DNA of 64,000 bases from an uncultured Fretibacterium sp. (lineage in GTDB: Bacteria > Synergistota > Synergistia > Synergistales > Aminobacteriaceae), in NCBI RefSeq assembly GCF_938030725.1, contig NZ_CALHIQ010000013.1, positions 1-64,000 of the forward strand. The letters run 5' to 3'. The notes beneath the pieces were generated by a model. That model ran no database searches. It had not been told where the DNA came from and saw only the letters and a program-made list of their open reading frames with translations. A program made the position numbers and the translations under genes. Positions 59,378-64,000 of the stretch are shown here, in pieces. The first letter of the stretch is position 1, and the number at the start of each line of letters is the position of its first letter.

Positions 59378-60378
59378 TGCCGTATGAGCTTGGAAACGTG
59401 ATGACGCTGGCTGACCTGGCCACGCGCCACGGCGGGCGGGACAACAAGGTCCTGCCCATTGTGGAGGTCCTGACGAAGATGAGCCCGCTCCTTCAGGACA
59501 TGAGCTGGCAGGAGGGGAACCTGCCGACGGGGCACGTGTTCCCCGTGCGGGTGGGGCTGCCCGGCGTCCACTGGCGGCGCATCAACCAGGGCGTGACCCC
59601 CACGAAGAGCACCGTCACGCAGGTGACGGAAACCTGCGGGATGCTGGAGGCCGTGTCGGAGATCGACGAGAAGCTGGTGCAGCTCTCGAACGACCCGGGG
59701 CAGTTCCGTCTCACCGAATCCATGGCCTTCATGGAAGCGATGATGCAGGAGTTCGAGTCCGCGCTCTGGTACGGGAACGGGCAGCTGAAGCCGGAGACGA
59801 TCACGGGGTTCGCCCCGCGCTTCTCCCTGCTGACCGGGCCCGTGAAGAACCAGATCATCGACGCAGGGGGGACGGGGAGCAATCTGGCGTCCATCTGGCT
59901 GATCGTCTGGAGCAACCTGACGACCTTCGGCATCTACCCGAAGGGGACCCCGCAGGGGCTGCAGCACCACCCGTCGGATATCGTCGACCTCGTGGATCCT
60001 ACCGGAGGCACGTTCCGGGGCTACCGCGACCGGTTCCAGTGGAACGTGGGGCTGTGCCTGCGCGACCCGCGCTACGTCGTGCGCATCGCGAACATCGACG
60101 TGGACAAGCTGCCGACCTACGGGACGGCCGCGAACCAGGCAGCAGACCTCATGAGCCTGATGAACATCGCCACGAACCGCATCCACAACATCGGGCTCGG
60201 CAAGGCGGTGTGGTACATGAACCGCACGCTGCGGGAGGCCTGGGAGAACCAGATGCTGAAGAACTACCACATCCAGCACACGAAGGAGAGCGCAACGTCG
60301 AAGTGGGAAGAGGCTTACAAGATGATTCCCATCCGTATCTGCGATTCCCTGCTGAACACTGAGGAGAAGGTGGCGTAG
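59377..60378 (+). CDS. Major capsid protein (BPP-1-like)
   Basis: 333 aa. MTLADLATRHGGRDNKVLPIV, LPTGHVFPVRVGLPGVHWRR and the long EIDEKLVQLSNDPGQFRLTE region match capsid proteins of the BPP-1-like group, which have the HK97 fold. It is full length for the group. The Bbp16-like cement protein gene follows without a gap. Confidence 0.88.
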   Translation: MPYELGNVMTLADLATRHGGRDNKVLPIVEVLTKMSPLLQDMSWQEGNLPTGHVFPVRVGLPGVHWRRINQGVTPTKSTVTQVTETCGMLEAVSEIDEKLVQLSNDPGQFRLTESMAFMEAMMQEFESALWYGNGQLKPETITGFAPRFSLLTGPVKNQIIDAGGTGSNLASIWLIVWSNLTTFGIYPKGTPQGLQHHPSDIVDLVDPTGGTFRGYRDRFQWNVGLCLRDPRYVVRIANIDVDKLPTYGTAANQAADLMSLMNIATNRIHNIGLGKAVWYMNRTLREAWENQMLKNYHIQHTKESATSKWEEAYKMIPIRICDSLLNTEEKVA

Positions 60379-60762
60379 ATGATTCTCGACAACAACCTGA
60401 CGTTTCTCACCGCGAAGGATGCGGCGGTCACGGAGTCCCCGGCGGTCGCGCTGGGACAGGGTGACCTGGAGGGCAAGAACAAGGGCCTGACGCCTTACAA
60501 CAACCTCGTCCTGCACGTGACGGCGGCGGAGACCATCTCCGCCCCCATCACGGTGACGCTCGAAACGAGCGACAAGAAGGACAGCGGCTTCACGGCGCTG
60601 ATGGCCTACCCGGCCGTGGCGAGCGCCAAGCCCGGCGATACGCTGGTCAAGGAGAAGCTGCCCTGGGGCTGCCTCAACTGGCTGCGCATCAAGCTGAGTG
60701 TGGCGAAGAAGGTCAACGCGCACCTGGCGTTGGACGTCGATAAGAAGTACCCGATGGTGTAG
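60379..60762 (+). CDS. Bbp16-like capsid cement protein
   Basis: 127 aa beta-rich protein: LTFLTAKDAAVTESPAVALG at the start and TISAPITVTLETSDKK with LPWGCLNWLRIKLSV later, as in the Bbp16 cement proteins that decorate and stabilise the BPP-1 capsid. The gene begins directly after the capsid stop. Confidence 0.8.
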   Translation: MILDNNLTFLTAKDAAVTESPAVALGQGDLEGKNKGLTPYNNLVLHVTAAETISAPITVTLETSDKKDSGFTALMAYPAVASAKPGDTLVKEKLPWGCLNWLRIKLSVAKKVNAHLALDVDKKYPMV

Positions 60763-60765
60763 GCC

Positions 60766-61032
60766 ATGAGCTGCTATCGATGCACGGTGCGCTGCCAGTG
60801 GCGGCGTCAGCTCTGGAAGGTCGGCGAAACGGTGGAGTGCGGCGGGGGCGAAATGCCCCCGTCCGCGTTCTTCGAGGAGATTGCGTCGGAGGCGCCGGAG
60901 GTCGAGCCCCCGCAGGAGGAGCACGCGGACGAGCTCGCGACGAAGCGGCGCGGAGGTCGAAAGAGGAAGGAGGAGGACGGCGATGACAGACCTGGAGGCG
61001 GCGAACAGGGCGCTGATACTGCTGGCAGTTGA
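60766..61032 (+). CDS. Small phage protein with Cys-rich start, unknown
   Basis: 88 aa. The start (SCYRCTVRCQWRRQLWKVGE) is a small domain seen in a group of phage proteins after the cement gene, followed by an acidic then Lys/Arg-rich disordered tail. Its end overlaps the next gene by 50 bp, which is long for this genome, so the tail may be partly dispensable. Confidence 0.6.
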   Translation: MSCYRCTVRCQWRRQLWKVGETVECGGGEMPPSAFFEEIASEAPEVEPPQEEHADELATKRRGGRKRKEEDGDDRPGGGEQGADTAGS

Positions 61033-61531
61033 GCCGGTCGGATCCCTGAGCGAGAACGTCAAGGCCGCCCGGGTCGTTTCCGCCCTGCTCCCGCACTGTA
61101 AGCGGGTCGTCCTGAACGAGTTCCCATGGCCGTTCGCCATGCGAACCGTCCCCCTCGCGCCGCAGCCGGGGCCAGATGTGGGGGTGTTCCAGTACCCGTC
61201 GGGGGCACTGAACGTCCGTCGGGTGATTGACCTCGTGAACACCAGCAAGCCGTTCAGGGTCGAGGGCTCTCTGATCTACTGCGACGTTCAGTGGGCGAAG
61301 GCCGAGTACACGGCGGACGTCCAGGACCTGGGGGCATGGCCCGCGCAGGTCCTGGAGTGCCTGACGACGCGCCTGGCGTCGGACGCGGCTAACATGCTGA
61401 CGGGCTCGCCACAGCTAGCCATGAGCCTGCTTGAGAAGTACGCGATGCTGGTGAGGCTGGCGATGCAGACGGCGGCGGTCGAGGGGTACGATACACCGCT
61501 TCGGAACCAGGATTACGTGGACGTGAGGTAA
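60983..61531 (+). CDS. Tail tubular protein A/gatekeeper (T7 gp11-like)
   Basis: 182 aa from the ATG at 60983, 8 bp after GGAGGAGG. DLEAANRALILLAVEPVGSL, VLNEFPWPFAMR and ALEKY-like LLEKYAMLVRLAMQTAA follow the podoviral tail tubular A family. It forms the ring between portal and nozzle. The earlier Arg-rich in-frame region is the antisense-like overlap with the preceding gene and is not part of the protein. Confidence 0.85.
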   Translation: MTDLEAANRALILLAVEPVGSLSENVKAARVVSALLPHCKRVVLNEFPWPFAMRTVPLAPQPGPDVGVFQYPSGALNVRRVIDLVNTSKPFRVEGSLIYCDVQWAKAEYTADVQDLGAWPAQVLECLTTRLASDAANMLTGSPQLAMSLLEKYAMLVRLAMQTAAVEGYDTPLRNQDYVDVR

Positions 61532-61534
61532 GCC

Positions 61535-63682
61535 ATGAAGATACCCGACCTGAAGACGTCCTTCACCGCGGGCGAGCTCTCCCCGCTGCTCCACGCCCGC
61601 GTGGACCTGGCGCAGTACGCCAACGGGGCCGCCTACCTGAACAACTTCATCATCCTCCCGCAGGGCGGCCTCTCCAATCGACCGGGCACGGTGCCAATGG
61701 AGGGGAAGACCTACTCCAGCGTGCGGCTGGTCCCGTTCGTGTTCTCCGAGGAGGATTCCTGCGTGCTGGCGTTCGGGGACGGGTTCGTGGACCGGTACAC
61801 GTACACGGGATATCGCGAGCGCATCCCGGATTCCCCTTACACGTCCTCGCACCTGGCGCGCCTGCGGTGGCTCCAGAGCGCCGACGTGCTGTACCTGTTC
61901 CACCCCGACGTCCCCATCCACATGCTCAGGCGCGAGATGGAGAACGGGCAGCGCGTCTGGAAGTTCGTGAAGGTGGAGCTGGACAAGGGGCCCTTCGAGG
62001 ACGCCAACACCGATGAGGAGAAGAAGTTGTCGTTCATCCAGCGTCCTGATTTCCAATACTGGCTGAGCGCCAACTTCCCCCTGTTCCTGACCTACGACCT
62101 GCTGGAGGCGCTTCTGAAGATCGAGGTGAAGGTCAAAGCGTGGTCGAACACCCTGGAGCTGAAGCCTGGAGGGAAGGACCCTAGCGGGCTTTTGCTGTAT
62201 GGGGCTCCCGTAGTTATCAGGAACGTCTTCGGGCCGTTCACGTACCGGACGACAGGGAAGTGGACGGGGACCGTCAAGGTCGAGCGATGCCTCCCCGACG
62301 GCTGGGTCGGCAAGGACGAGGCGGCCTGGGAGTGGGAGGACTTCAAGGAGTACTTCTCCGACGGAGGGGCTGAGGAGAACTTCGCCTTCTCCGGCGCCGT
62401 CGAGGAGTACGCGACGCACTTCCGGTTTACTTACTCAGGCCCCAAGAATCGCGTCGTCGTGGCGTTCGACTATGAGGGCGGGCTCATCGAGCGCGTGTTT
62501 CGCATCAAGGAGATTCAGAACCAACGGGAGGCCACGGTCGAGGACGTGGAGAAGAAGGGCGGGTACATCCCCGACACCGACGCCTGGTCCATCGGGGCGT
62601 TCGGGCCGCACTACGGCTACCCGTCCATGGGTATCTTCCACCAGGAACGGCTGGTCCTAGCGGGCACCCGGCACTCGCCCCAGACGATCTGGATGTCACA
62701 GCCGGCCTCCTGGCACGACTTCAGCACGTCAATTCCCGCGAAGGACACGGACACCATCACGGTTACGCTGGCCTCGAAGGAGGTCAACGAAATCCGGGGG
62801 CTGGCGTCGCGGGGCGACCTCCTGATCTTCACGGCAGGGGGCGAGTGGAGCGCCAAGGCCGGGGCGAAGACGGACGTGTTCACGCCCTCCTCAATCGTCA
62901 TCACGCCGTCGGGGTATCGGGGGAGTAGTGATCTGGTCCCGCTCGACGTGGGGAACGCGACGCTCTTCGTGCAGCGCGACGGCCGGACCGTCCGCTCGCT
63001 GGGCTACAGCTTGGAGATGGACAACTACACCAGCTCCGACCTGTCCATCATGGCAGAACACCTGTTCCGGGACACCTCCGTCCGGCGCTGGGCGTACCAG
63101 CAGGCGCCATGGTCCATCGTCTGGGTCGTCATGGCTGACGGTCGGCTGCTGGCGCTGACGCTCAACCAGGAGCACCAGGTGGCGGGCTGGGGACGCCATG
63201 ACCTCGGCGGACAGGTCGTGGACGTCTGCTCCATCCCCGGCGCAGGGGCCGGGCAGGACGACGTGTACTTCGCCGTCCGGCGCGGAGGCGGAGTGGTCGT
63301 CGAACGGCTGGGGCGGAGGAGCGACAGCTCGTCGGAAAGCCTGTGGAAGGACGCGGGGCAATACCCCGTGAGCTCCACCGTCGAGCTGCTGGAGTGGGAA
63401 CAGCAGGTGGACGGGACGCTCCAGGGGCGGCACAAGGGGATGTCCGTGCTCACACTCCGTGTGTACACGTCGGGGAAGCTCCGCGCCGGAGTCAGGACCG
63501 AGAACAATCAGGCCCTGGACACGGCGCGCTTCCCCCCCGGTGCTGAGCTGGTCTACACCGGTGATTTGCGCATCGAGCTGCCGGGCGGTATGGGGCGGAT
63601 GTGCCGGCTCAGGATAGAACACGACGAGCCGAGCCCCATAACCCTCCTGGGCGTGTTCCCGGAGGTGGACGTCCATGGTTGA
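61535..63682 (+). CDS. Tail tubular protein B/nozzle (T7 gp12-like)
   Basis: 715 aa. The start LKTSFTAGELSPLLHARVDL with LPQGGLSNRPGTV is a hallmark of podoviral nozzle proteins. Later parts include IFHQERLVLAGTRHSPQTIW, NEIRGLASRGDLLIFTAGGEW and a beta-rich C-terminus. Six copies would form the tail tip below the gatekeeper. It starts 3 bp after the previous gene and overlaps the next by 8 bp. Confidence 0.9.
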   Translation: MKIPDLKTSFTAGELSPLLHARVDLAQYANGAAYLNNFIILPQGGLSNRPGTVPMEGKTYSSVRLVPFVFSEEDSCVLAFGDGFVDRYTYTGYRERIPDSPYTSSHLARLRWLQSADVLYLFHPDVPIHMLRREMENGQRVWKFVKVELDKGPFEDANTDEEKKLSFIQRPDFQYWLSANFPLFLTYDLLEALLKIEVKVKAWSNTLELKPGGKDPSGLLLYGAPVVIRNVFGPFTYRTTGKWTGTVKVERCLPDGWVGKDEAAWEWEDFKEYFSDGGAEENFAFSGAVEEYATHFRFTYSGPKNRVVVAFDYEGGLIERVFRIKEIQNQREATVEDVEKKGGYIPDTDAWSIGAFGPHYGYPSMGIFHQERLVLAGTRHSPQTIWMSQPASWHDFSTSIPAKDTDTITVTLASKEVNEIRGLASRGDLLIFTAGGEWSAKAGAKTDVFTPSSIVITPSGYRGSSDLVPLDVGNATLFVQRDGRTVRSLGYSLEMDNYTSSDLSIMAEHLFRDTSVRRWAYQQAPWSIVWVVMADGRLLALTLNQEHQVAGWGRHDLGGQVVDVCSIPGAGAGQDDVYFAVRRGGGVVVERLGRRSDSSSESLWKDAGQYPVSSTVELLEWEQQVDGTLQGRHKGMSVLTLRVYTSGKLRAGVRTENNQALDTARFPPGAELVYTGDLRIELPGGMGRMCRLRIEHDEPSPITLLGVFPEVDVHG

Positions 63683-64000
63683 TACGGATGTTGTCAGAGC
63701 GGGGCCAGAGCACTGCCGCCTGCTGGCTGAGGCGCTGGACGAGCCTGCGGCGAACTTCCTGAGGGTTGGATGGGGCGTGGAGCCCCTGGATGGGCTCTTG
63801 AAGGCTTATTGGGCATCTACGTTGTGCTGGTCCGCGTTTCTGGACGGGAAGATCGTGGCCATGTTCGGGTGCGCGCCCGGCTTCATGCCGGGCGTGGGCG
63901 CCCCCTGGCTGGTGACGGCGCCGGAGATTGCGCGGGTCAAGCTGCGGTTCATCCGGCAGAGCCGCCCCTACGTCGGGGAGATGCTGGAGCGATACCCCGT
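63675..64000 (+). CDS. T7 gp13-like protein (GNAT-like), cut by the window end
   Basis: The first 108 codons are present: DTDVVRAGPEHCRLLAEALD, then a beta-strand pair with AFLDGKIVAMFGCAPGFMPG, and a PWLVTAPEIARVKLRFIRQS helix. This resembles phage gp13-type proteins with an acetyltransferase-like fold that follow the nozzle gene. The end lies outside the window. Confidence 0.65.
   Translation, partial: MVDTDVVRAGPEHCRLLAEALDEPAANFLRVGWGVEPLDGLLKAYWASTLCWSAFLDGKIVAMFGCAPGFMPGVGAPWLVTAPEIARVKLRFIRQSRPYVGEMLERYP

Larger units (their letters stand above)
42310..64000 (+). mobile_element. Prophage with BPP-1-like podovirus structural module (right end not in window)
   Basis: A contiguous phage genome: integrase, lysogeny switch, recombination and replication genes, late regulator, terminase, portal, capsid and tail tube genes. 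Base composition is close to the host, apart from the lower-GC DUF262 and repressor genes. It enters at tRNA-Gly and runs past the window end, so it is longer than 21.7 kb. Confidence 0.95.

Noticed and set aside
42310..64000. CRISPR array or diversity-generating retroelement inside the visible prophage
   Set aside because: No regular repeat-spacer pattern, reverse transcriptase or template/variable repeat pair is present in the window.

Overview
The window reads as high-GC chromosomal DNA from a diderm, amino-acid and peptide fermenting bacterium, most likely a member of the Synergistota. The pointers are an SLH-domain outer-membrane porin of the OmpM type, an HldE enzyme for LPS heptose, a two-subunit GcvP-like pair, many peptidases and NhaC-family antiporters, and TTG/GTG starts in GC-rich genes. 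The phylum call is inference from gene content; no rRNA gene is present.

Layout, host part (1-42.26 kb). 0.1-10.2 kb is a catabolic-looking cluster: a promoter with a palindromic GntR/HutC-type operator over its -10, then SDR, GcvPA-like and GcvPB-like subunits, an ATP-NAD-kinase-family protein, an NhaC antiporter, a PHP hydrolase, a second SDR and a second NhaC antiporter. The GcvP-like pair has lost several family-signature motifs and has no gcvH or gcvT beside it, so it probably acts on something other than ordinary glycine cleavage. 10.2-12.1 kb holds the porin with a long leader and strong terminator. 12.1-18.1 kb (minus strand) holds an apparently 5'-truncated Rpn-type nuclease, a small membrane protein and a very large AsmA/TamB-like protein. 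18.1-22.7 kb holds an XRE/ImmA regulator-protease pair, a secreted C69 dipeptidase, a P1/DmpA-type aminopeptidase and a secreted thermonuclease. 22.7-29.1 kb holds a DbpA-type DEAD-box helicase behind an apparent attenuator, then on the minus strand an AAA/PD-(D/E)XK protein, ATP-dependent PEP carboxykinase and a HAD protein with a degenerate active site. 29.2-34.1 kb: YdjM-like membrane protein, LigB-AMMECR1 fusion, UDP-glucose dehydrogenase and HldE. 34.1-36.5 kb: pyrR-pyrF-pyrE behind a PyrR attenuator. 36.5-42.2 kb: lepB, ylqF, rnhB, FliK-like, FlhB-like, yraN, comM, then tRNA-Gly(CCC).

Prophage part (42.3 kb to the window end, right end not reached). A P4-type tyrosine integrase lies directly beside the tRNA-Gly gene, which is presumably the attachment site. 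The lysogeny module has a DUF262 (GmrSD-like) protein downstream of a CI/S24 repressor, and a divergent promoter region with three related operator-like sequences. The early operon includes a small HTH protein, a YqaJ exonuclease with RecT annealase, dUTPase, SSB, a replication initiator with an internal 33-bp iteron-like array (candidate lambda-type origin), a probable partner protein, RusA and a late regulator of the ArpU/RinA type. A candidate late promoter followed at once by a terminator precedes the structural genes: TerS, TerL, T7-like portal, Bbp19-like protein, scaffold, major capsid, Bbp16-like cement, tail tubular A and B (gatekeeper and nozzle) and the start of a gp13-like protein. 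The order is that of a Bordetella BPP-1-like podovirus.

The observations most worth following are the divergent GcvP-like cluster, the DUF262 protein apparently expressed from the lysogeny promoter, the iteron array inside the replication initiator gene, the helicase attenuator, and the late promoter/terminator switch.
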